Positions 35,205 to 43,900 of a DNA stretch of 64,000 bases are shown in pieces. Origin of the DNA: CAZIAK01 sp964537035 (lineage in GTDB: Bacteria > Planctomycetota > B15-G4). The stretch is from NCBI GenBank assembly GCA_964537035.1, contig CAZIAK010000019.1, positions 1 to 64,000 of the forward strand, given 5' to 3'. The notes beneath the pieces were generated by a model. That model worked only from the letters and a program-made list of their open reading frames with translations, was not told the DNA's origin and did no database searches. How positions within the stretch are numbered: the stretch's first letter is position 1; every line of letters begins with the position of its first letter. Made by a program: the position numbers and the translations under genes.

Positions 35205-36593
35205 ATGAAGGCTCGCTCGCTACCGTGTCTCGTCGCCCTCTCGCTCATCCTTGTCAGCCCGTTCACGCCTGCCCAGAGCGAGGGGGCTGACCAGCCGGTG
35301 CCCCGCTCCGATGACGAGCGCCTGGCCGAGCTTGAGCAACGACTCGAGTCGTTGAGCTCGGCCTACGAGCGGCTCCTGGGCATCACCCTCGACCTCGAGT
35401 CCCAGCTGAAAGCGGCCACGGGGGGCGACATGTCGAACGCGACGGACGAGTTCTTCATCCCCCGCAAGGCCGCCCAGTTCGATGCCTCGGGGCTAGCCGC
35501 CAACATGGGCAACATCTACACCAAGCCGTACCTCACGGACCTGGGCAAGAAGACCTACATCGGCGGCTACATCGACCTGGAGTACCGCGACTCTCGCGGT
35601 AGCAAGACCACCGAGTTCGACCAGCACCGGCTCGTGCCCTTTCTGTACTCGGACGTCTCCGACAAGGTCAAGGTCGCGGCCGAGGTCGAGCTGGAGCATG
35701 GCCACGAGGTCGAGGTCGAGTTCGCCCAGATGGACTTCCTCGTCAGCGAAGGGGTCAACGTCCGGGCCGGTATCCAGTTGCTGCCCCTGGGCAAGCTCAA
35801 CGTGGTGCACGACTCACCCATTCAAGATCTCACCGATCGCCCGTTGCTGAACAAGTACATCATCCCCACCACCTTGCGTGACGCGGGACTGGGCGTGTGG
35901 GGCAACATCAGCGAAGAGCTCTCCTACAACTTCACCGTGTCCAATGGCTTCAGGGGGCTGGACGCCACGGGCAAGGCCACCATCGACAACAAGTCGGGTC
36001 TGCGCAACGCGGCGCCCCACAAGGACAAGATCGGCTCGCCCTTCGACAACAACAACGACCGCCTCGCCTACACCAGCCGCGTGGCCTACACCCCCACGCT
36101 CGGGGTCGAGATCGGAGCCTCCGGACACCTCGACTACTACGACGAAGCGGCTGACAACAAGCTGGAGATCTGGGCCCTCGACGCCACCGTCAGCGGCGCT
36201 GCCGTGCCCTTCATGCCGGACAACGTGGACATCCTCTTCGAGTCCGCGTCCGCGAACGTCGAGCGGGACGCCTTCGCCAAGTTGAGCGGCACCGCCGGCG
36301 ACATGACCGGCCACTACGTGCAGTCAAACGTGCACTTCACGCCGAGCTTTCTCGACGGCTGGATCGATGAGGGCTTCGTCGACGACGGCGCGCACTTCAC
36401 CTTCGTCAGTCGCTACGGCAAGGTCGACCTGGACGACTACATCATGCGTCGCACGACCTTGGGCCTGAACTTCAGGCCCAACGAGAGCCACAGCGTGTTC
36501 AAGCTCGACCTCCAGCTCAACGACGACGCAGGGGCCAACAAGGGCAGCAACAACGACGACCTGCTGCTGTTCTCCTTCGCCACGTACTTCTGA
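35205..36593 (+). CDS. Outer-membrane porin (phosphate-selective-porin-like barrel)
   Basis: A 462-residue outer-membrane barrel. Signal peptide at residues 1-24 (LVALSLILVSPFTPA), then a short coiled coil (RLAELEQRLESLSSAYERL), then about 16 amphipathic strands such as TYIGGYIDLEYRD and KVKVAAEVELEHG. It ends in a terminal Phe, the usual barrel-assembly signal. The layout resembles the OprO/OprP group, but the ligand is unknown. The Fur-like promoter upstream and the flavin-linked genes after it point to a role in iron or ligand passage. The next start is 16 bp after its stop. Confidence 0.85.
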   Translation: MKARSLPCLVALSLILVSPFTPAQSEGADQPVPRSDDERLAELEQRLESLSSAYERLLGITLDLESQLKAATGGDMSNATDEFFIPRKAAQFDASGLAANMGNIYTKPYLTDLGKKTYIGGYIDLEYRDSRGSKTTEFDQHRLVPFLYSDVSDKVKVAAEVELEHGHEVEVEFAQMDFLVSEGVNVRAGIQLLPLGKLNVVHDSPIQDLTDRPLLNKYIIPTTLRDAGLGVWGNISEELSYNFTVSNGFRGLDATGKATIDNKSGLRNAAPHKDKIGSPFDNNNDRLAYTSRVAYTPTLGVEIGASGHLDYYDEAADNKLEIWALDATVSGAAVPFMPDNVDILFESASANVERDAFAKLSGTAGDMTGHYVQSNVHFTPSFLDGWIDEGFVDDGAHFTFVSRYGKVDLDDYIMRRTTLGLNFRPNESHSVFKLDLQLNDDAGANKGSNNDDLLLFSFATYF

Positions 36594-36609
36594 TCGGGAG
36601 AGCCGTGTG

Positions 36610-38235
36610 ATGACCCCTCTGAAGATGCAGACAGCCCTGCTGCTCGGCGCGCTGCTGAGCCTGTGCCCCGCCACCCTGGCCGGGGGCGACGTGACGGTCA
36701 TGCTCACCAAGGGCGAGGCCCTGGCCGCGGTCTTCCCCACCGCCGACCGGGTGCTTGAGCTGCGACACATCCTGACCTCGGCCGAGACGGCGAGCATCGA
36801 GAAGGTCATTCGCCACGACCTGGACGAAGGGGGCTTCTATCTCTATCGCGCCACTCGCGGTGAGACCCTGGTCGGTCACGCCGTGGTGGTCAGCCAGATC
36901 GGCAAGGTCCGTCCCATCACGCACATGGTGGGGGTGACCCCCGCAGGCGAGGTGGGCACGGTGGCAGTGATGATCTACCGCGAGAGCCACGGGCACGAGA
37001 TCGCCAACGAGCGCTTCATGGATCAGTACCGTGGCAAGGGCCTGGGTGATCCCATTCGCATCGGCCGGGACATCATCAACGTCGCCGGAGCCACGCTCTC
37101 GGGCAACGCCATCTGTCGCGGTGTGCGCAAGGCGCTCGGGGTGACGCATGTGCTGTTCACCGACGCAGATCCAGACACTCTCGCAGAGCGCCTGGCCGCG
37201 GCCACTGACGTGACACCCGACGTGTTGGCCCAGCAACGGGACATGCCTCTGTCGGCCGGCGAGGCGTTGTCCCCTGCGACCGCCCGCTCTGCCGTGGCTG
37301 CGGTCAACCCAGCAAGCAGCGCGCTCGATGTGGAGATCGACGGGTCCGTGCGCGTCGAGCGGCGGGTCATGGGCACGCTCTGCACGGTGCAGGCCTACGC
37401 AGACGGCAGCGGACTCGACGCCGGGGGGCTGCACGGCGCGGTCGTCTCAGCCCTCGACGAGATCGAGCGCATCGACGGCGTGCTCTCCGACTGGCGGGAG
37501 GACACAGACCTCTCGCGCTTCAACCACTCTCCCACGAGCGAGGCTGTCCCGCTAGGCGCTGACTTCGACGGGTGGCTCGCCGACGCCCGGCACTGGAGCC
37601 GGGCCACGGACGGCGCCTTCGACCCGGCGGTAGGCGCTCTCGTGGCGGCCTGGAAGCTGCGCACCGGCACACCCAACCGGCCGAACGCCGCGAGCCTCGC
37701 GGCCGCCCGTTCAGCCAGCGGCCTGGCCCTCATCGAAACCCACGACGGGCAGGCTCAGCGGCGACACGCAGACGTGTTGCTCGACCCAGGAGCCTCTGGC
37801 AAGGGCTACGCCCTCGACCGCGCCGCTCTCATCCTCGCGGACCACGGTATTCGGCACGCCCTGATCTCGTTTCGCTCCACCATGCTCGCCTTGGGCCCTC
37901 CTCCCGGGGCGAGCAGCTGGTCCATCCCCATCGTGCACGACGGGCCCGGCGAGGAGGTCGCGAGGGTCGAGCTGCACCGGGGAGCCCTCTCCGTGAGCGG
38001 CGGATCCATGCGCGCGTTTGACGACAACGGCGTCTCACGCGGCCACGTCATCGACCCACGCACCGGAGTCCCTGTGCCTGCCGAGCGCCTGGCCTGGGTG
38101 CGCTACGACACGGCCTCGGGCAGCGACGCCCTGGCCACGGCCTTGCTGGTGGACGGCCCCCACCTCAAGGCCCCCGCCGGCGCCAGTGGCGGCTTTCTTC
38201 CCCAGGCCGGCGCCCTCTGCGACGTCTGGCCGTAG
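36610..38235 (+). CDS. FMN-binding domain fused to ApbE flavin transferase
   Basis: An exported protein of about 541 residues; the ATG at 36610 is preferred to the GTG just before it because of the GGGAGAG site. Signal peptide about 1-24. Residues about 60-185 are an FMN-binding (NqrC/RnfG-like) domain ending in the covalent-flavin motif AGATLS (159-164), with Ser164 at the acceptor position. Residues about 250-530 are an ApbE-type FMN transferase: RRVMGTLCTV, DGAFDPAVGAL, LDPGASGKGYALD, GHVIDPRTGVPV and SDALATALLV. ApbE attaches FMN from FAD to such acceptors, so the protein could flavinylate itself or its twin. The usual ApbE GGD-type motif reads ISFRSTMLALG, which is odd and may weaken activity. 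Confidence 0.8.
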   Translation: MTPLKMQTALLLGALLSLCPATLAGGDVTVMLTKGEALAAVFPTADRVLELRHILTSAETASIEKVIRHDLDEGGFYLYRATRGETLVGHAVVVSQIGKVRPITHMVGVTPAGEVGTVAVMIYRESHGHEIANERFMDQYRGKGLGDPIRIGRDIINVAGATLSGNAICRGVRKALGVTHVLFTDADPDTLAERLAAATDVTPDVLAQQRDMPLSAGEALSPATARSAVAAVNPASSALDVEIDGSVRVERRVMGTLCTVQAYADGSGLDAGGLHGAVVSALDEIERIDGVLSDWREDTDLSRFNHSPTSEAVPLGADFDGWLADARHWSRATDGAFDPAVGALVAAWKLRTGTPNRPNAASLAAARSASGLALIETHDGQAQRRHADVLLDPGASGKGYALDRAALILADHGIRHALISFRSTMLALGPPPGASSWSIPIVHDGPGEEVARVELHRGALSVSGGSMRAFDDNGVSRGHVIDPRTGVPVPAERLAWVRYDTASGSDALATALLVDGPHLKAPAGASGGFLPQAGALCDVWP

Positions 38236-38318
38236 CAGCGACCGAAGCCCATGCTGCATAGTGCTGGGCCCACCCCGCTCTCGGGACAACACCTGCCCTC
38301 ACCCCTCACAGTCTTTTC

Positions 38319-38879
38319 ATGCACTACCTGACTCGCCAGCGACTGCACCTCTCGCTCTTTCATCCGTTGATGAAGATCTTGATGACGCTCTACATCCTGA
38401 GCGTGGGTGCAGGCGTGTACGTGGCCTCGCTCAAGTACACCGACCGGGCCGAGTACACCGCCGAGGGCATGGAGACCTGGGTCGCTGGCAGCGGCGAGGT
38501 CTCCGAGGATGAACTGCTGGGCGACCCCTTCGCCGACATGGACGACTACTCTGCGGGCATGAGTCGCCGTGAGCTGGTGGACATCGTGCACCCGCACCTG
38601 TTCACCGTGCCCATGGTGCTGTTCCTCCTGGGACATCTGCTGCACCTGACCCGCCTGCCGGACTGGCTCAAGCTGACCATCAACGTGGGTGCGTTCGGCT
38701 CATTCGGCGCGACGTTCCTGCTGCCCTTCCTGATCATCGAAGACTCCACACTCGCGCCCCTGCTCTACATCAGCAGCGCGCTCATGCTGGTCACCTTCGT
38801 AGCCCTCTGCGCCGTCCCCCTGTGGGAGATGTGGCTAGGCAAACCAGGACAAGGCTTCAACGCCATCCCCAAGCGCTGA
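38319..38879 (+). CDS. Four-helix membrane protein with paired His, possible haem redox partner
   Basis: A 186-residue inner-membrane protein with one helix near residues 17-36, a periplasmic acidic loop of about 55 residues, then three helices. The second helix carries DIVHPHLFTVPMVLFLLGHL and HLTRLPDW. The first helix is preceded by HLSLFHPLMK. Several His in or near helices fit b-type haem binding. It lies 83 bp after the FMN-bind/ApbE gene and probably passes electrons from the cytoplasmic side to the exported flavin. I do not recognise a named family. The role is inferred from operon position and histidines. Confidence 0.6.
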   Translation: MHYLTRQRLHLSLFHPLMKILMTLYILSVGAGVYVASLKYTDRAEYTAEGMETWVAGSGEVSEDELLGDPFADMDDYSAGMSRRELVDIVHPHLFTVPMVLFLLGHLLHLTRLPDWLKLTINVGAFGSFGATFLLPFLIIEDSTLAPLLYISSALMLVTFVALCAVPLWEMWLGKPGQGFNAIPKR

Positions 38880-38993
38880 CCGCCCGCAGGCCAGGCGTCT
38901 GTACCACAGGTCCTCAACTCACAGTGCTCCGCCTAGACCTTCATCGCAGGCCAGGGCAAAGAGCCTCGGCCGTGCAAGAAACTAACACCACCA

Positions 38994-39158
38994 AGCGCAC
39001 GATCTCCTGCGCTTCCACGTGCGAGGGCTGCCCTGATTTTGACCAGGGGGGGTCTGGAGCGAGTTCACGAGGCCAAGCCGAGTTGTCTGAGCGCCACGGC
39101 CCCCCCTGGTCAAAAACAGGGCAGCCCGGAAAACCCCAGCGCAGGCGATCTGCAGCGC
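38994..39158. repeat. Long imperfect inverted repeat downstream of the iron operon
   Basis: Two 25-bp arms (39028-39052 and 39100-39124) are reverse complements with one mismatch; they include TTTTGACCAGGGGGGG and CCCCCCCTGGTCAAAA. Similarity continues outward (GATCTCCTGCGCT at the left, its counterpart in GCAGGCGATC at the right), giving about 165 bp in all. The 545 bp between the membrane-protein gene and the FG-GAP gene hold nothing else recognisable. Options are a small mobile element, or a hairpin terminating the operon. Confidence 0.65.
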
Positions 39159-39424
39159 AAACGACCGCGTAGAACCGCCCGCCCCCCCCCACTTCACCCT
39201 TCGGTGACAGACAGCCCCACGCGAATCGATCGTGCAGCCTGCTAGAGCCCGAGCCCCTCAGCACTGCAACGCTCTCGCGCCGTGGGGACCTGACGTCCTC
39301 CCCCTTTCGGCAGGACCTGGCTTCTGGCTTGAGGCCCCTTCGATCAAGTCACCCCCTGCCGAACCCGAAAACAGAGCCACAGGAGATCGTCAAGGAGCCA
39401 CACCATCTCAGCGAGCCAACGGTC

Positions 39425-40912
39425 ATGCGCAAACGACCAAGATCAGGAGTGATCCCTCTGAGGGCCAGCGCCGCGGCGCTCGCCCTCTTTTCTTCGGCAG
39501 CTCTGGCAGGAGCGGATCAGCTCTTCACGGAGGCTCAGCTGCCTGCGGGATCGGTACCCCAGGCCGTGGTCATGTCCGATCTCGACGGCGACGGGCTGAT
39601 TGACATCGCCGCAGCCCACCAGTTCTCGGCAGACGTCTGGGTCTGGATGGGCCGGGGTGATGGCAGCTTCGACGCGGGAGTGTCCTACCCGGTGGGCTCC
39701 CAGCCCATGGCGCTGACCGCCGGCGATGTCGATGGCCAGAACGGCCTGGACCTGGTCACCGCCAACAGTGGCTCCGGGGATGTCTCGGTGTTGCTGGGTG
39801 TGGGTGACGGCAGCTTCTCCCCCTCGGTCTCCTACCCGGCGCTGGTGTTCCCCAATGACGTTGCACTGGGCGACCTGGACGGAGACGGGCAACTCGACAT
39901 GGTGGTGGCCAGCACCAGCTCCAGCCAGCCCCTGGCCGTACTCCTCGGCGCAGGTGCGGGACAGTTCGGCGCGCCATCCCTCCTGCCCCCAGGGTATTGC
40001 GCCGATGCCGTGGCCCTGGCCGATCTCGACAATGACAACCAGCTCGACATGGCCGTGGCCTGCTCTAGCGACGACGTGGCCCGGGTGTTCCCTGGCCTGG
40101 GTGACGGCAGCTTCGGCCCGGCCCAAGAACACGACGTGGGCATCGACCCCGGCGCCGTGGTGCTCGCCGACATCGACGGTGACAACCAGCTCGACATGAT
40201 CGTGGCCAACTCAGGCGAGTCGAGCTTGTCCGTGCTGCTTGGCGACCCTGGATTGGCGTTCTCGCCCGCGGTCGCCCATCCCACCGGTCTCAACCCCACG
40301 TCATTGCGCAGCGGCGATCTGGACGGTGACGAGCGCGCCGACGTGGTGGCCACGAACTTCGGCACCAATGACCTCTCGCTGCTCTTCGGCGCGGGGGACG
40401 GCAGCCTCTCCCAACCCCAGCCCCTGCAGGCCGGGTTGTTCCCCGCAGCAGTGGACATCGCCGACGTGAACGGGGACTTCATCGCCGACCTGGCCGTGGC
40501 CAACTCGTTCTCGGCCTCGGTCTCGGTCTTCACCAACCTGAGCGGCCCGTGGATCGACCTGGGTGGCTCTGTGGCTGGCGCCGCAGGTAGCGCCAGCCTC
40601 GTGGCCACCGGAATCCCCGCCGCCAATCTCCCTGTCTCGTTACTGATCGACGGCCTGCCCCTTGGCTTCCGCCTCGGCTGGCTCGTGGTGGGTCTGGAGC
40701 GCGCCGATCTGCCCTACAAGGGCGGCGTCCTGGTGCCTCAGCCCTTGGGCGTCCTGCCCGTACTGGCAGGTGTGTCCTTGAACTTCCGCTGGCCCATCGG
40801 TCTCCCTCCCGGAACGAGCGTTTATCTGCAGGCCTGGTTTGACGTGTCAGGTTTGCAGGCCGGTCCCGCCACCGGATCCAACGGCTTGAGGGCCGTGGTC
40901 CAGTCGCTCTGA
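39425..40912 (+). CDS. Secreted FG-GAP/VCBS repeat protein
   Basis: About 495 residues from the ATG at 39425, which gives a signal peptide (AAALALFSSAALA). Residues 40-370 hold six or seven FG-GAP-type repeats with calcium-loop motifs (DLDGDGLIDIA, DVDGQNGLDLV, DLDGDGQLDMV, DLDNDNQLDMA, DIDGDNQLDMI, DVNGDFIADLA), forming a beta-propeller. Residues 376-495 are a separate C-terminal domain homologous to the end of the subtilisin-like protein at 53225-55084. The protein is extracellular or surface-bound and probably adhesive or carbohydrate-binding. It is followed by a clear terminator. Confidence 0.85.
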   Translation: MRKRPRSGVIPLRASAAALALFSSAALAGADQLFTEAQLPAGSVPQAVVMSDLDGDGLIDIAAAHQFSADVWVWMGRGDGSFDAGVSYPVGSQPMALTAGDVDGQNGLDLVTANSGSGDVSVLLGVGDGSFSPSVSYPALVFPNDVALGDLDGDGQLDMVVASTSSSQPLAVLLGAGAGQFGAPSLLPPGYCADAVALADLDNDNQLDMAVACSSDDVARVFPGLGDGSFGPAQEHDVGIDPGAVVLADIDGDNQLDMIVANSGESSLSVLLGDPGLAFSPAVAHPTGLNPTSLRSGDLDGDERADVVATNFGTNDLSLLFGAGDGSLSQPQPLQAGLFPAAVDIADVNGDFIADLAVANSFSASVSVFTNLSGPWIDLGGSVAGAAGSASLVATGIPAANLPVSLLIDGLPLGFRLGWLVVGLERADLPYKGGVLVPQPLGVLPVLAGVSLNFRWPIGLPPGTSVYLQAWFDVSGLQAGPATGSNGLRAVVQSL

Positions 40913-40945
40913 GCTTCAGCCACCCAACGGACCACAAATCGTGAC

Positions 40946-40984
40946 GAGGCGGTGCGCCACAGCGACGGCGCGCCGCCTCATTTT
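40946..40984 (+). terminator. Rho-independent terminator of the FG-GAP gene
   Basis: A 13-bp stem (GAGGCGGTGCGCC at 40946-40958, GGCGCGCCGCCTC at 40967-40979, one wobble pair), an 8-nt loop, then ATTTT. It lies between convergent genes and has its T run only on the + side, so it should stop transcription from the FG-GAP gene before the helicase gene. Confidence 0.85.
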
Positions 40985-40988
40985 GTCG

Positions 40989-43900
40989 TCAGGCCAGGCC
41001 CACGGTCTCGTCGCGGATCACGCAGCCGCCAGACTCCGCAAGCAGGTCGAGACCACGAGCGGTGGCCTCCAAGATCTTGCGCCCGCTGCGCTGATAGCCG
41101 AACAGCCGAGCCATCTCCCGCTCGAGGTCGGCCCGAGGCAAGCTGATGTTGATGGCCAGGACGTGGGCAGCGGCGGCGGCCAGCTCTTCGCTCGGCAACT
41201 CCTCCGGGCGTCGCTCGGAGGCTTCGTCTGCGGGCACCCTGAACCGTCGCCATGCGCTCGGCTCCACGTCCGCCAGCCAGAGAAAGTCTCGGCGTCGCAG
41301 GACATCGGGCAGGGTCGCCAACACGACGTCGAGGCGCTCCCGCACCTTGGCGGTGAGCCGGTCGATGCCCCAGGCTGCCGCCACACGGCGGAGGGCCAGC
41401 TCGACCTGCACCGGCCCTTCGGCTCGCACGACCTGCTCCAAGGCGGCAGCGACCTTGTGGACGTAGCGGCTATCGTAGAACTGCTCACCGTCGCCGTGCG
41501 CTGGGCCCAGGTCACAGGGCAGGTAGACGTCGAGGCCGCTCCGGCCACTCGACGCACTCGCCTCGGTCGTCGCCTCGGTCGTCGCCTCGGTCGTCGCCTC
41601 GGTCGTCGCCTCGGGTGTCGCCTCGGGTGTCGCCTCGGGTGTCGCCTCGGGTGTCGCCTCGGCGGGCTCAGCCTCGAGCGTCACCTGGCCAGCGAAGAGC
41701 TCAGAGCTCTCGTCGTCGCTGGGGGAAGCCTCGGCCGGTGGAGCTGAGGCCGGTGCCTGCGACTCTGCCAGCAACGCCGCGGCACTTCGCTCGGCTTTGC
41801 GTTCGGCGGCCGCGGCGGTCAACGCTGCATCCAACCTGGCCAACTCCCGATCACGATCGAGCCACCACTCGGTGGACCAGACCCGGTGCAGGCGCCAACC
41901 CAGGCCAGCCAAGACCGACCCTCTCAGGCGATCCCGATCACGAGCGGTGCTCGCCCGTGAATAGGTCGGGCCATCACACTCGACGCCCAGCAGGAAGCGC
42001 TCGGGGTCCTCGTCGTCCCGCACCGCCAGGTCGACTCGGTACTCCGAACAACCCACTCGCCGCTCGATGCGCCACCCTCGCTCCACCAGCCGCGCGGCCA
42101 CGTCCTCTTCGAGGGCGCCGAGAGCGCCCCGACCCACCATGGTGGGCTGCTTCGACGTGTGCGCCTCGTCTGCCTGGGCCGCCGTGTCGACCCTGTCTGC
42201 GGGGAGCGCACCCAAGCGGCCGGCCAGCACCGCAGGCCCGCGGGCCGCGTAGTCGATATAGCTCTTGAGCTGAGCCACACCCACCGCGCGAGTGCGGGAC
42301 AGGTCGATCTGCTCCGGACGCAGAGACGTGAAGACGACCATCTCGCAACGAGAACGGGTGATGGCCACGTTCAGGCGCCGCTCGCCCCCTTCTCTGTTGA
42401 GCGGGCCGAAGTTCATCGAGACCTTGCCATCCACATCCGGCCCGTAGCCCACGGTGAACAGGATCACATCCCGCTCGTCGCCCTGCACGTTCTCAAGGTT
42501 CTTGACGAACAGTGGCTCCAGGTTCTCCTGGGACAAGCGGGCATCGAGGGCGGCGTCCCCCCGGCGAGCCGCTTCGATGAGTTCTTCAATGAGCTGCTGC
42601 TGCGGCATGGAGGCAGACACGACCCCAAGAGACGGCGGCGTGTCCCCAGCCTTCATGCGCCGGCACACCTCGGCCACCACCGCTTCAGCTTCGACCCGGT
42701 TGGTGCGCGTCTGCGAGCGGTCGTAGACACCGTCGGGCAAGTGCACGAGGCTCACGCCACGGTCGGGGGCAGCGGACGCAGCCGCAGGGAAGGTGTTCAG
42801 GCGGCCCTTGTAGTAATGGGCGTTGCTGAAGGCGATGAGCGCCTCGTCCCTGCTGCGATAGTGCCAGAGCAAGTCGAGCCCGGGCAGGCGAGCGGCGGCG
42901 CATTCGTCGAGCAGGCTCTCCAGTTCTTCCACAGCTTCGTCGTCGTACTCGTCGGCATCGTCCGTGCTCTTCATGAAGAACGTGGTCGGCGGGAGCTGAC
43001 GGGAGTCGCCCACCACCACCACGTGACGACCGCGAGCGATGGCCCCCACCGCGTCCCACACCGGAATCTGCGAGGCTTCGTCGAAGATCACGAGATCGAA
43101 TGGAGCGATGTCTGCGGCCAGATGTTGAGCCACAGCCAAGGGACTCATGAGCAAGCAGGGCTTCAGCCGCGGCAGCAGATGCGGCAGGGTGGCGAAGAGC
43201 TTGCGCAAGGGCAGGTGGCGCCGCTTCTTGCGCAGCTCCCGCTGCAGGATGCCCAGCTCTGAGTGGTCGTTGGCCTCTCCTGCGGTCGATGGCAGGCCCG
43301 CCGCCAACCGAGCAGCGACCACCTGTTGGTTCAGCTGCAGGAGCGAACCATCGAGCTCGGCGAACCGCTCGATCTTGCGTGTGTGTTCGCCGCCATGAAA
43401 CCCCCGCAGGCGATCGTCAGTCGTCAGCCGAGCGGTGAGCCAGGCCTCGAGCACGGCCCGTTCGTGAGCCAGGGGAGCCTGTGCCGCGCTCAACTCGCCG
43501 CTCTCCAGCCCGGCGATGAGCGGCCGCAACTCTGCCCGGGAGAGCTCGGCCCGCACGCCTTGCCAGTGACACCAAGGCCGCAGTTCGCCCACAGCGCCGC
43601 GGAGGTTGGCGGCCTGTCGTGAAAGCCGAGGGATGTAGCCACCGTCAGCCGCGTCTCCCCAGGCGCAGGATGTGTCGAGCTGCAACAGATCAGCCAGGTG
43701 ATCACCACAACGGGCCACGGTCTCGACCGCCCCTGCCAGACCGTTCCAGCGGGTGGCCTTGGGCGTCCCCGCCGCGATCTGATCTGCGCCGTCGGTGACC
43801 TGGCGCACCATGGCGACCGCCAAGCTCTGCAGCCGGGCGATGTCCCTGCCCGCGAGCCCGGCCAGCAAGCCGCGCACACGGCCTGCCCACTCCACCATGG

